Part shown: positions 20,472 through 29,677 of the stretch, one piece after another
Position numbering within the stretch: position 1 is the stretch's first letter
Layout of the letters: each line of letters starts with the position of its first letter
DNA from: Acinetobacter sedimenti
GTDB taxonomy: Bacteria > Pseudomonadota > Gammaproteobacteria > Pseudomonadales > Moraxellaceae
DNA length: 64,000 nt
Direction of reading: 5' to 3'
Assembly: GCF_022601685.1 (NCBI RefSeq)
Contig: NZ_JAKUML010000005.1
Span: 62,001-126,000, forward strand
Notes under the pieces: model-generated
Seen by the model: the letters and a program-made list of their open reading frames with translations, nothing else
Told to the model about the DNA's origin: nothing
The model's database searches: none
Made by a program: the position numbers and the translations under genes

Positions 20472-20675
20472 AAGTAGGTATCCGGACTTCGATATATCAA
20501 AATGGTTATGGTTCATCATCTTGATTGCTATACACCTTCCCACAATATGCCAGTTGGGCTTTGCAGTGGTGTCAGTCGCTCATTGTGGTGAGATCGACTG
20601 AAAAAATAACAGTTTCATCGTTACCGTTGCGGGGGCAGTATTGGGCTTTCACCAATTTCCCTAAGACGAATCTCT
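20472..20675 (-). promoter_or_regulatory. Cobalamin (AdoCbl) riboswitch
   Basis: The minus-strand leader of the receptor gene carries the conserved B12-riboswitch blocks in order: TTAGGGAA, GGTGAAAGCC, CTGCCCCCGCAACGGTAA, a CACCACTG element in place of the usual GCCACTG B12 box, GGGAAGG, and GAAGTCCGGATACCTAC. Together they make the full core with the L5-L13 scaffold. The riboswitch ends about 50 bases before the start codon, a spacing that fits translational or early transcriptional control. It should lower BtuB production when cobalamin is plentiful. Ends of the element are approximate. Confidence 0.95.
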
Positions 20676-20904
20676 TTTAAATTCTGAAAAAGAAACATCG
20701 CAACTTGTTACAAATTGGCAACATTATAAAAGTTCAGGTGGTTTTTCTCAACAAAATTACCAAGAGTTTTTAGATTCTGAAAAAATCTATTGAGATTTTG
20801 CATTACAATAGGACGCTAATTTTTAAACTCACGCTTTTTTAGGTTACTGTTTTAAGTGGCAGTTTTTAAGTTAGTTTTCCATTCTAAGAAATCACAGGTT
20901 AGCC

Positions 20905-21570
20905 ATGAGTATGATGCAACGTGTACGCGCCAAGATTTGCGGATTGACACGTATAGAAGATGTGCAAAGTGTAGTCGATGCTGGTGCAGATGCCGTGGGT
21001 TTTGTGTTTTATCCACCAAGCCCTCGGGCAGTGACTGCGAGCCAAGCACAAAATCTCGCACCGCATGTGCCTGCTTATGTGCAGATCGTGGGTTTATTTG
21101 TGAATGCTACGACTGAAGATGTACAAACCGTGCTACAAAGTGTTCCGTTAGATCTGATTCAATTTCATGGAGATGAATCGCCTGCGGAATGTCAGCGCAT
21201 TGCCAATAGCGTTGGACGACGTTGGTACAAAGCCATTCAAGTCAAAGCGGATCTTGATGTGGTGGCTGAGATTGAAAAATATCATCAGGTCGGTGCCGGT
21301 GCAGTGTTGCTTGACGCTTGGCATCCTGAGCTCAAAGGCGGCACTGGACAGCCATTTGACTGGACAAAATTTCCTAAGCTCGATATTCCTGTGATTTTGG
21401 CAGGTGGCTTGACCCCTGAGAATGTTACAGATGCAATAAAAATGACTCGTCCGTATGCCGTAGATGTCAGCGGTGGTGTAGAATCAGCCAAAGGCATCAA
21501 AGATCAACAACGCATTTTTCAATTTATGCAAGGAGTCCAACGTGGATCAACACAATGTGAAGCAAAATAG
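20905..21570 (+). CDS. trpF: Phosphoribosylanthranilate isomerase
   Basis: A 221-residue TIM-barrel enzyme of tryptophan synthesis that converts phosphoribosylanthranilate to the carboxyphenylamino-deoxyribulose phosphate. The N-terminal [13 protein letters not shown] holds the catalytic Cys, [19 protein letters not shown] and the C-terminal phosphate-binding [11 protein letters not shown] and VDVSGGVES with the catalytic Asp are all present. Its last 29 bases overlap trpB, indicating translational coupling. The leader is shared with the divergent riboswitch-controlled receptor gene. Confidence 0.97.
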   Translation: MSMMQRVRAKICGLTRIEDVQSVVDAGADAVGFVFYPPSPRAVTASQAQNLAPHVPAYVQIVGLFVNATTEDVQTVLQSVPLDLIQFHGDESPAECQRIANSVGRRWYKAIQVKADLDVVAEIEKYHQVGAGAVLLDAWHPELKGGTGQPFDWTKFPKLDIPVILAGGLTPENVTDAIKMTRPYAVDVSGGVESAKGIKDQQRIFQFMQGVQRGSTQCEAK

Positions 21571-22783
21571 CCAGATCGATTTTACTCAGTTTCCAGATCA
21601 AAAAGGGCATTTTGGTATTCATGGTGGTCGATTTGTATCTGAAACGCTGATGGCGGCATTACAAGATTTGGAACAATTGTATTTGCGCATGAAAGATGAT
21701 GAACAGTTCCGTGCGGAATTTGATCGTGATTTGGCGCATTATGTTGGTCGTCCAAGTCCGCTGTACTATGCCGAGCGTTGGTCGAAAGAATTGGGCGGTG
21801 CGCAGATTTATCTAAAGCGTGAAGACTTAAACCACACGGGTTCACACAAGGTCAACAATACCATTGGACAAGCCTTATTGGCGAAATTGTCTGGGAAAAA
21901 ACGCATCATCGCTGAAACGGGTGCAGGACAACATGGCGTAGCAACGGCAACGATTGCCGCACGTCTTGGGTTGGAATGTGTGGTGTTCATGGGGTCAGAA
22001 GATGTTAAACGCCAAGCAATGAATGTCTATCGCATGCGTTTGCTTGGTGCTGAAGTCGTGCCTGTGGAAAGTGGCTCAAAAACCCTGAAAGATGCCATGA
22101 ATGAAGCGATGCGTGATTGGGTCACCAATGTTGATTCGACTTATTATGTGATCGGTACAGTCGCAGGACCACACCCATATCCACAGTTAGTGCGTGATTT
22201 CCAAGCGATCATTGGGCGTGAAGCAAAACAGCAAATCTTAGCGCAAGCAGGTCGTTTGCCTGATGCGTTGGTTGCTTGTGTCGGTGGTGGCTCAAATGCA
22301 ATGGGATTATTTTATCCATTCTTAAATGATACCGATGTGTCGATCTATGGTGTCGAAGCGGCGGGTCATGGCGTGGAAACTGGTAAACATTCTGCACCAC
22401 TCAATGCAGGTCATGTTGGCGTGTTACATGGCAACCGTACTTATCTCATGTCGGATGCACAAGGTCAGATTATCGAAACCCATTCGATTTCGGCAGGTTT
22501 GGATTATCCAGGGGTTGGTCCTGAACATAGCTTCTTAAAAGATATGCAACGTGTGAATTATGTGCCCATCAATGATACCGAAGCATTGCAAGGCTTCCGT
22601 GATCTGACCAAGATCGAAGGCATTATCCCTGCGCTGGAAAGTGCGCATGCCATGGCATACGTGACGAAGCTTGCGCCTACCATGTCCAAAGATCAAATCA
22701 TCATTGCCACGGTGTCAGGTCGTGGTGATAAAGATTTAATGACAGTTGCCAAGATTGATGGTATTCCAATGGTTGATCTTTAA
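21542..22783 (+). CDS. trpB: Tryptophan synthase beta chain
   Basis: A 413-residue PLP enzyme that condenses indole with serine. The PLP lysine lies in HTGSHKVNN (Lys103), the phosphate cradle is [10 protein letters not shown], and [10 protein letters not shown] completes the active site. The start is a GTG at 21542 with AGGAG correctly spaced inside the end of trpF. trpA is not next to it: it lies about 6.9 kb downstream after seven other genes, an arrangement also known for Acinetobacter. A strong terminator follows. Confidence 0.97.
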   Translation: MDQHNVKQNSQIDFTQFPDQKGHFGIHGGRFVSETLMAALQDLEQLYLRMKDDEQFRAEFDRDLAHYVGRPSPLYYAERWSKELGGAQIYLKREDLNHTGSHKVNNTIGQALLAKLSGKKRIIAETGAGQHGVATATIAARLGLECVVFMGSEDVKRQAMNVYRMRLLGAEVVPVESGSKTLKDAMNEAMRDWVTNVDSTYYVIGTVAGPHPYPQLVRDFQAIIGREAKQQILAQAGRLPDALVACVGGGSNAMGLFYPFLNDTDVSIYGVEAAGHGVETGKHSAPLNAGHVGVLHGNRTYLMSDAQGQIIETHSISAGLDYPGVGPEHSFLKDMQRVNYVPINDTEALQGFRDLTKIEGIIPALESAHAMAYVTKLAPTMSKDQIIIATVSGRGDKDLMTVAKIDGIPMVDL

Positions 22784-22817
22784 AATACTAGTGCGTTAAA
22801 AGAATTTAAATCTATCA

Positions 22818-22850
22818 GGGGGTGTTCTCGAAAGAGAGCACCCCTTTTTT
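22818..22850 (+). terminator. Terminator after trpB
   Basis: An 11-bp stem GGGGTGTTCTC/GAGAGCACCCC with a GAAA tetraloop and a six-T run. It closes the trpFB unit. Confidence 0.93.
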
Positions 22851-23001
22851 ATTTGTATTGGGTTGAAATTTATGGGGTGTGTTCTTGTGAAGTTAATATT
22901 TTAAAAATACAGTAAAGTGTTTATATTTATTCGGCTTTTTGATTTGCATGTCTACATACTGTATTCTTGGGAATTAAATAATATGTCTTGAGTGGCTGTG
23001 C

Positions 23002-24144
23002 ATGCGAGATAAGTTGTTAGCACCGATAAAAGGAACATTTATTAATTTATTAGAATGGGATTATTTAAAGAAAACTCAGGTCGTCTTGCTATACGCCACA
23101 CTTATTGAATTGGCGGTTTATATTACGCAATTCAAGTTAATTGGTCACCCTTTGGTGAATACCGAATTCTTATTACGATGGATTTGGTATTTCCCTACAC
23201 TGATATTGATCAATGGGGTATTTTTTCTTTTTGGGCTAAAACTCAAAAATAGTCCAAAGCAACAATATTATTATGCATATGTCGTTGGTATTTACTATTC
23301 AATCGCCTTGATGGTGATACCTATTTCAATAGGTATTTTAAATATTGCAAATGGTGTGATTTTTCTTGGCACGACATTGCTAAGTTTGATTCTATTTCCT
23401 CGAAAAATGGTCTATGGTGCAGTGGCAATTTGCACCATGATTTACATTTTGAGTGCCACCTTAATTGTCACAGGCTATATGCCGTATGCTTTGGCATTGA
23501 AACCTAATATTTTACTACCCCCGAATAGCACAGGCGTGTATGTGATCGCATCTATGGCCTATACGATTATCTATGCTGCATTAACGATATATCTGTTTGA
23601 TATTTCATTAAGAAATTGGAAAGAAAAAGAACAATATAAAGATAAGCTGAGTGTGACAGATGAGTTGACACAGCTATTAAACAGACGTGGTTTTAATTCA
23701 TTGGTTGAATTACAAGTGCGTCAAGCTCAAATCCGCTATCAGGAAATTTCATTGATCATTGTCGATATTGATGACTTTAAGAAGATCAATGATCAATATG
23801 GTCATCAATGTGGGGACTTAGTGATTAAATCGGTAGCAGATATATTAAAAAAGAGCTTTCGCAGTAGTGATATTGTTGCTCGATTTGGAGGAGAGGAATT
23901 TACCATTTTATTGCCTTCGACAAATATGCACGATGCAATACATGTTGCAGAAAATTGCCGACAAATACTGGAATCAAGCTCTATCGAGATATCTAAAAGT
24001 GAATTAATATCTACAAAGGCGAGTTTTGGCATCAGTAGTACAGTGAGTAGATGTTTTGATTATGAAACGCTTTTTACTGAAGCAGATAAGGCTTTATACG
24101 AAGCAAAGCAAAATGGGAAGAATCAAGTGCGGGCTTATCGTTAG
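23002..24144 (+). CDS. Membrane-bound diguanylate cyclase (GGDEF)
   Basis: A 380-residue protein with six hydrophobic segments over about residues 25-205, then a GGDEF domain (about 215-378). The active-site loop reads RFGGEEF, a functional GGEEF variant, and an RSSD inhibitory-site motif stands five residues before it, so product inhibition by c-di-GMP is expected. VTDELTQLLNRRGF opens the domain in the usual way. The membrane part has no sensor domain I can name and looks like a MASE-type integral sensor. It lies between trpB and DUF2804 with its own spacing on both sides. Confidence 0.92.
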   Translation: MRDKLLAPIKGTFINLLEWDYLKKTQVVLLYATLIELAVYITQFKLIGHPLVNTEFLLRWIWYFPTLILINGVFFLFGLKLKNSPKQQYYYAYVVGIYYSIALMVIPISIGILNIANGVIFLGTTLLSLILFPRKMVYGAVAICTMIYILSATLIVTGYMPYALALKPNILLPPNSTGVYVIASMAYTIIYAALTIYLFDISLRNWKEKEQYKDKLSVTDELTQLLNRRGFNSLVELQVRQAQIRYQEISLIIVDIDDFKKINDQYGHQCGDLVIKSVADILKKSFRSSDIVARFGGEEFTILLPSTNMHDAIHVAENCRQILESSSIEISKSELISTKASFGISSTVSRCFDYETLFTEADKALYEAKQNGKNQVRAYR

Positions 24145-24252
24145 CTCGATAAAAAGGCATCATTTCGAGTGATGTAGATTAGAAATCAATTTTGATATTG
24201 CAAATTAACTATCGCTACAGCAGCACCAATCATTAAATAGGGAAAAAGTTTA

Positions 24253-25233
24253 ATGAAATTAATCCAAGACAATGGACAGCCACATTTCGGACGTTTTGAG
24301 CAAGCGCCAACGTCATTTAATATTCAAGATTATGAAAATCCTTTTTTAAGCCAAGCATGGCGTCGCAAGTTACGCTTTAAAAAGTTTAGTTTTGTCGGGA
24401 TTCAGCATCAGCATTACACCATCGGCTTAGCGATTGTCGATTTGGCGTGGGCAGGGCATGGATTCTATTATTGCTATGATCGAAAGAATGATCGTTTTAT
24501 CGACCTACATGGCTTACAACCCTTAGCACGGAAAACCCAATTGCAAACCCTCGATCGCATGCAAAATGCGAGCTTTTTTAAGCATCACGATCTACAGATT
24601 GAGCTGAAAGAACGAGGCGATCAACGTCAGATTCAAGTCACTCGAAAAGGCGCAACATTGTGCCAAGCAACCATCCAGCGAGTGCCTACAGAACCGTTGT
24701 ATATGTGTAGTCCGACAGGGGTTCGAGGATGGACATTTACTCATAAATCTATGGCGCTCAAGGTATCTGGCCACTTCTATGATCCAGAGGGTTCGCAGAT
24801 TTATTTTGATGATAAAAGTTTGGCGAGCCTTGATGACAGTTGCGGGTTCTTACGTCCTGAAACGGAATGGTTTTGGCTCTCGAGTCAGGCGTTGATTAAT
24901 GGTCAAAAAATTGGCATCAACCTTGCCAGTGGTGTGAATGAAAGCTGTGGTAATGAAAACTGCCTATGGATAGATGGCAAAATTTATCCCTTAAATGATG
25001 TGATTTTTCAACAGCAAGGCGACAATCTTTGGAAAATCTTTAGCTTAGATGGTGCAATTGATCTGCGTGTCACGACAGCATGGCGACGTTATGAAAATAC
25101 CAATCTTTTCATTGCAGCGAGTCAATTTAGCCAGTGGATTGCCAGCATCGATGGACGACTTAAAACAGCCGATCAGTCGGTGACCTTTCATCATGTGCAT
25201 GGTGTGCTAGAGCAGCACTATGCCAAGTGGTGA
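24253..25233 (+). CDS. DUF2804 family protein
   Basis: A 326-residue soluble protein that fits the DUF2804 pattern: an N-terminal FGRFEQAP, a WRRKLRFKKFSFVGI segment, central LYMCSPTGVRGWTFTHKSM, an acidic DDKSLASLDDSCGFLRPETEW, and a C-terminal HGVLEQHYAKW. The fold suggested by the family is a beta-rich lipocalin-like barrel and no biochemical activity is established. It stands upstream of, and convergent to, a PF10118 hydrolase gene beside an AraC regulator and thioesterase, which hints at lipid handling, but this is context only. Confidence 0.8.
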   Translation: MKLIQDNGQPHFGRFEQAPTSFNIQDYENPFLSQAWRRKLRFKKFSFVGIQHQHYTIGLAIVDLAWAGHGFYYCYDRKNDRFIDLHGLQPLARKTQLQTLDRMQNASFFKHHDLQIELKERGDQRQIQVTRKGATLCQATIQRVPTEPLYMCSPTGVRGWTFTHKSMALKVSGHFYDPEGSQIYFDDKSLASLDDSCGFLRPETEWFWLSSQALINGQKIGINLASGVNESCGNENCLWIDGKIYPLNDVIFQQQGDNLWKIFSLDGAIDLRVTTAWRRYENTNLFIAASQFSQWIASIDGRLKTADQSVTFHHVHGVLEQHYAKW

Positions 25234-25261
25234 TTTAAAAAAAGGCCTAGCATATGTTTTT

Positions 25262-25291
25262 GAGAAAAAAAGCGCTTGATGATCAAGCGCT
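25262..25291 (-). terminator. Terminator after the PF10118 gene
   Basis: A near-perfect palindrome AGCGCTTGAT-G-ATCAAGCGCT at 25271-25291 is followed on the minus strand by a T run. It serves the minus-strand hydrolase gene. Confidence 0.82.
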
Positions 25292-25345
25292 GTACTCTAG
25301 GAAAAGACTATACTCTAAATAAGTAATAAAAAGTTCAAATCTGGA

Positions 25346-26224
25346 TCAATAGCCTGCTTGCCAAAATGCATGTCCAGCTTTGATCGGATCACCAGTTTCT
25401 TCATAGACTTTCAACCATACATCATATTGATGAATCACAGGATGTTGGTTTGGATGGAAGTCTTTCTTAAACCAATCGAAATATTCGCTTCTCATACGTG
25501 TCATGATGCCCTGCTTTCCGAAGAACCAAGGTAAGCCTTTACGGAACATATTGAAGCGTTCACGGCGACTAAAGCCATCATGATCGAGCATAATATTGGC
25601 ACGATACATGGTGAAGCCAAACATCATCACTGTCGTGAAAGCGAGGGCAAATTTACGTGTTGTTTCAGGCACTTCACCAACTTGTTTCATCACATCGAAT
25701 GCAACGTCACGATGTTCCATCTCTTCGATCGAATGCCATGCAAACAATGCACGTGCATAAGGGTGTGCATCTTCAAGGGTTTCTTTATAGTTATAAAATG
25801 TGTGTGCCATCAATGCGGTAAGATGCTCTGCTGCTGCGGTCATGGCAATATTGTATTGTGGCGAGCGTTTAGTCAGTTCAAACTTAAAAATCTTTTTAAG
25901 CATTGTCGTAAACTGATCGAGTGGCATGCCTTGTTCTTTCATCAAGTCATTCATTTTGTCATGCGCAATGCCGTGCTGTGCTTCTTGACGGATAAAGTCT
26001 TTGACCTTTTGTTGTAGCTCAGGATCTTCAATTTTATCTCGGAAGAGTCGAACCGACTCGATAAAGTAACGCTCGCCCTCAGGAAACGTTAGGCTCAGCG
26101 CATCAAAAATACGAGTACGGAATGGATCGTCACCAAACCAAAAACGTGGGATGTCGTCAAGTTTAAAATCCAAGTTGGTACGAACCACTGGATCAACCTT
26201 TTGATGCTGTACGAGTGCATTCAT
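25346..26224 (-). CDS. Putative metal-dependent hydrolase, PF10118 type
   Basis: A 292-residue helical protein with the family's spaced Glu/His motifs: RQEAQHGIAHDKMND near residue 85, EHLTALMAHTF near 140, and WHSIEEMEHRDVAFDVM near 165-185. This EXXH arrangement resembles a carboxylate-bridged di-iron site, as in ferritin-like oxygenases, though the family carries the label hydrolase. One hydrophobic stretch (about 200-220) may touch the membrane. The gene is divergent from the AraC regulator at 26344, which probably controls it. Substrate unknown. Confidence 0.82.
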   Translation of the reverse strand: MNALVQHQKVDPVVRTNLDFKLDDIPRFWFGDDPFRTRIFDALSLTFPEGERYFIESVRLFRDKIEDPELQQKVKDFIRQEAQHGIAHDKMNDLMKEQGMPLDQFTTMLKKIFKFELTKRSPQYNIAMTAAAEHLTALMAHTFYNYKETLEDAHPYARALFAWHSIEEMEHRDVAFDVMKQVGEVPETTRKFALAFTTVMMFGFTMYRANIMLDHDGFSRRERFNMFRKGLPWFFGKQGIMTRMRSEYFDWFKKDFHPNQHPVIHQYDVWLKVYEETGDPIKAGHAFWQAGY

Positions 26225-26343
26225 TTTTTATTTTCCTGCTGTCTTGATGATGTCATTATGGACGAGATTGTTCAAAAATGTTTTGACAGATCAAGTCAAA
26301 TTTTATACAAATGACGACATTGTACAATCTCGAGTGTCAAGTT

Positions 26344-27375
26344 ATGACTGTAAAACTCATCGTCGGATATTTACGCTTGATGCAACGTGTGATGAATCAC
26401 TATGAGCTGACTTGGGAGAAGTTATCAGTTCAAGATGTTCTGGTACGTGCCTTTCAACAGAGTTTGCACGATGACCAACGCCACGAATTTGATGCCGATC
26501 AATATACCCAAATCATGCAAGCCATGCAGGTACATTTTGAGCGACCTATTGGCTTGGTCATGGCAGAGCATTTGGCACTTCAAGATATTGGGCTCATGGG
26601 TTATTTGGCATCGACCAGCATTGATCTAAAACAAGCGTTTGAGTTGTTTCAGAAATATTATTCATTGCTTTATAAAATGACCAATATCGAAGACATGACG
26701 GTCTTTGATGATCGAGAGTGTTTTTCGATTCAATGGCATGGTGGCTTTGAGGCGTGGCAGGTTTTTTATGAGTTAAACATTGCGATTTTATTTCGATATA
26801 TTCAATTGATCGTACGTAAAGAAGAATTGATTCCACCAGAAAAAATTGCACTGGGCTATCAGCCTCAGTTTGCGCTACACCATTACGAGCAATTCTTTGA
26901 AACCAAAGTCGATATTCACCCTGAATATTATCTCATCACTGTACCCAAAAGTAATTTAGAAATTAAAAGTACTGCATCTGATCAAGCTTTGAATGAAATG
27001 TTGTCCATCCAAGCACAGCAGTCGATTGAGCAAAATAGTCAAAACCTCAGTGCCAAGCAATTTCGGCATAAAGTGGTGACATTGATGGAGCAATCGCTAC
27101 AACAAGATCAGCAACCCATTCAAGCCTTTGTCGCAGAAAAGATGTTTTGCTCAGAACGAACATTACAACGGCAACTTTTACAGTTTGACTTACACTTTCA
27201 GACCTTGCTGGATGAATTTCGTTTTGAACGTGCGAAGTCGTTACTAATTACAGGAAAGCACCTTTCTGAAATCGCTCAACAACTGGGTTACTCTGATCAA
27301 AGTGCTTTTGGACGTGCGTTCAAACGCTGGTCAGATATGACACCAAAGCAGTTTATTCAGTCGAAAAGAAGCTAG
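26344..27375 (+). CDS. AraC-family transcriptional regulator
   Basis: A 343-residue regulator. The N-terminal two-thirds matches the arabinose-binding-like domain of the OruR/ArgR-like AraC group (PF12625), with LMGYLASTSIDLKQAFELFQKYY. The C-terminal 80 residues hold two HTH motifs: MFCSERTLQRQLLQ and LSEIAQQLGYSDQSAFGRAFKRW. Divergent from the PF10118 gene with a 119-base gap holding both promoters. An ATG at 26311 would add 11 residues; 26344 is preferred because no ribosome site precedes the former. Ligand unknown; fatty acids are a common class for this group. Confidence 0.88.
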   Translation: MTVKLIVGYLRLMQRVMNHYELTWEKLSVQDVLVRAFQQSLHDDQRHEFDADQYTQIMQAMQVHFERPIGLVMAEHLALQDIGLMGYLASTSIDLKQAFELFQKYYSLLYKMTNIEDMTVFDDRECFSIQWHGGFEAWQVFYELNIAILFRYIQLIVRKEELIPPEKIALGYQPQFALHHYEQFFETKVDIHPEYYLITVPKSNLEIKSTASDQALNEMLSIQAQQSIEQNSQNLSAKQFRHKVVTLMEQSLQQDQQPIQAFVAEKMFCSERTLQRQLLQFDLHFQTLLDEFRFERAKSLLITGKHLSEIAQQLGYSDQSAFGRAFKRWSDMTPKQFIQSKRS

Positions 27376-27511
27376 TATTGCTCAAGATTTTATGATGAAT
27401 ATATTAAGTCACTATCAAAATAAAAACTAACTGGTCGCATTCAGTTTCACGACACTAAAATAATCTGTGCTATATGTGGTGAGTTAAAACGAATTTGATA
27501 AGGATTGAACG

Positions 27512-27946
27512 ATGAATATTCAAGAAATGACAGGTTTGGAAATCATGCAAGCGTTTGCACGTGGCGAGATTCCTGCGCCAAGTATCTGTGAAACGATACC
27601 GATGCAACCTGTCGAGGTCGAATATGGTCGTGCGGTATTTTCTGCACAAGCGGATAAACGCCACACCAATCCTTTAGGTGGTGTGCATGGTGGCTTTGCA
27701 GCAACGGTTTTGGATTCGGTGACGGGTTGTGCTTCGCATACTGTTGTAGGTGCAGGTGAGGGTTACGGCACAACAGATTTGAATATCAAAATGTGTCGTC
27801 CAATCCCGTATGACACCAAGATGATTGCTGAAGGGAAAGTCATCAATGTCGGACGAAATTTGATTATTTCAGAGGCGTATTTAAGAGATGAGGCGGGTAA
27901 AATTTATGCGCATGCTACAGCGACCAATATGATTATTCGCCGTTAA
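27512..27946 (+). CDS. PaaI-type hotdog thioesterase
   Basis: A 144-residue hotdog-fold acyl-CoA thioesterase. The catalytic and CoA-binding core reads NPLGGVHGGFAATVLDSVTG near residues 50-70, with the Asp positioned as in PaaI and YbgC relatives, and the final strands are LNIKMCRPIPYDT and GRNLIISEAYLRDEAG. It is monocistronic, after the AraC gene and convergent with the NhaC-like antiporter gene. The acyl-CoA substrate is not predictable. Confidence 0.88.
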   Translation: MNIQEMTGLEIMQAFARGEIPAPSICETIPMQPVEVEYGRAVFSAQADKRHTNPLGGVHGGFAATVLDSVTGCASHTVVGAGEGYGTTDLNIKMCRPIPYDTKMIAEGKVINVGRNLIISEAYLRDEAGKIYAHATATNMIIRR

Positions 27947-27969
27947 GCGAAACCGATTCCAATTTCAAT

Positions 27970-28001
27970 AAAAAAAGCACCTAAGACAAGGTGCTTTTTT
28001 A
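27970..28001. terminator. Bidirectional terminator between thioesterase and NhaC genes
   Basis: AAAAAAGCACC and GGTGCTTTTTT pair around an 8-base loop, with A and T runs on either side serving both convergent genes. Confidence 0.88.
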
Positions 28002-28013
28002 TGAGCAGTGAAA

Positions 28014-29363
28014 CTAGACCGCAGCAGATGCCGTGGTTTTCGGTTTCCCTAATCCTGTGAAAATCGCCAAGATGGCAAAGATTGCCAGCATCCAGCAGTA
28101 ATAGACATTGCCAATCAAAACGAGTGGGGAAATGCTTGCAATCGAGCTTGCCAGTAAAATTTGTGCGCCATAAGGTATGACACCTTGTACCACACACGAG
28201 AAGATATCGAGTAAGCTTGCACTACGTTTCGGATCGACGCCATACTCAGCGGCAACTTCACGTGCAACATCACCCGAAAGTAGAATCGCAATTGTGTTGT
28301 TTGCCACGAACAAGTTAGAGAAAACCACCAAGAACGCAATACTGACTTCACCTGCACGTTGACGAGCTAGACGAAGCTTTCCTGAAAAGGAATAGATACG
28401 TTGTAATAACCATTCTAAACCACCTTGCTTTTGTAACATCGCAGACAAACCGCCTAAGAATACCGAAAGCAAAGTCACTTCAAACAAATTCACAAAGCCG
28501 TCATAGATCGAGTTGCTGAATTTCACCAAGCTATATTCAGGGGTAAAGAATGTGCCAAATAAACCTGAAACTAAAATCCCGACCATCAATACGGCAAGTA
28601 CATGCAAGCGGGTAAATGCTAAGAAAAACACCACCAAATAGGGAATAATTAACCATGCGTTAAAGTCTTTCACTTCGATCGCATTGTGGTGTGAAAAGCC
28701 AATAACTGTATAGATCACGATCGCTAGGATACTCGCAGGCAGGGCAATCCAAATGTTGCTTTTAAATTTATCTCGAAGCGTTACATTCTGACTTCGTGTC
28801 GCAGCGATGGTCGTGTCTGAGATCATCGACAAATTGTCTCCAAACATCGCACCGCCGATGACCGCACCAATCGTTAAAGGCACTGCCAAATCCGTCGCCT
28901 GAGTAAAGCCAAAGGCAATCGGTGCGCAGGCAGCAATAGTACCCATCGACGTGCCCATTGCCGTAGCAATAAATGCTGAAATGATAAACAGCATCGGCAA
29001 GACGAACTGTACAGGAATTAGGGATAAACCAAATTGAACCGTGGCATCGACACTACCAATCACGCTACTGACATTGGCAAATGCCCCTGCAAGCATGAAC
29101 ACCATCAACATCAAGATTAAATTTGGATGGCTTGCGCCTTCCAAGAAGTCATTGATGGCTTGATTGATTGGTTTACGTGCTAAAAAAACAGCCAAAATTA
29201 ATGCAGGTAAAACAGCAACAGGTGCTTTGAGTTGATAAAAGGCGAAGTCTGTACCGAGATAAGTATGATAAATCCCACTGCCCAAGAATAATGCTAAAAA
29301 CAGTAGCAAAGGTAACAGTGCCAATGCATTAGGGCGGATTTTTTGAGTTTCTGTGGCGGTCAT
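28014..29363 (-). CDS. NhaC-family Na+/H+ antiporter
   Basis: A 449-residue inner-membrane transporter with about 11-12 hydrophobic helices. It shows the family signature FGDNLSMISDTTIAAT near residue 175-190 and FSNLFVANNTIAILLSGDVA near 350, with a conserved Asp-Asn pair in the first. NhaC proteins exchange Na+ for H+ (or malate/lactate in the MleN group); the ion specificity here is not determined. It faces the thioesterase convergently and has a 314-base upstream gap before trpA. Confidence 0.85.
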   Translation of the reverse strand: MTATETQKIRPNALALLPLLLFLALFLGSGIYHTYLGTDFAFYQLKAPVAVLPALILAVFLARKPINQAINDFLEGASHPNLILMLMVFMLAGAFANVSSVIGSVDATVQFGLSLIPVQFVLPMLFIISAFIATAMGTSMGTIAACAPIAFGFTQATDLAVPLTIGAVIGGAMFGDNLSMISDTTIAATRSQNVTLRDKFKSNIWIALPASILAIVIYTVIGFSHHNAIEVKDFNAWLIIPYLVVFFLAFTRLHVLAVLMVGILVSGLFGTFFTPEYSLVKFSNSIYDGFVNLFEVTLLSVFLGGLSAMLQKQGGLEWLLQRIYSFSGKLRLARQRAGEVSIAFLVVFSNLFVANNTIAILLSGDVAREVAAEYGVDPKRSASLLDIFSCVVQGVIPYGAQILLASSIASISPLVLIGNVYYCWMLAIFAILAIFTGLGKPKTTASAAV

Positions 29364-29677
29364 TTGTCGCTAAACTTTAGAAAATAGCCATCTAGTATAA
29401 AAAAATTAAAGATTTCTACAAATAACAAAAAGCAAAATTCATATCAATAATCGGATAAAAGGTGCTTTTACAGCAAATCATTCATTGAATAATGGATTGA
29501 ATGTTTATAAAAAGCATGTTGAAATTTTGGTACAAAGTATCATTGAGCGATTGGATTTAAATTTTTAAAATGCTTTCCAAGTTTTAAAGATGAAAAACAT
29601 TTGGCAAAAACTGCACTTTCTGCCGAATTTTCTTTATGATGGCAACAACACGATGTAATGGTAGGAAATACAATCTC
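29364..29677. other. AT-rich gap between the NhaC gene and trpA
   Basis: A 314-base non-coding stretch holding the divergent promoters of both genes. I see no trp-attenuator hairpin, no Trp-rich leader peptide and no repeat in it. Confidence 0.6.

Noticed and set aside
22784-23001. Possible small RNA between trpB and the diguanylate cyclase gene
   Set aside because: The only strong structure is the trpB terminator; nothing else in the gap looks like an independent transcript.
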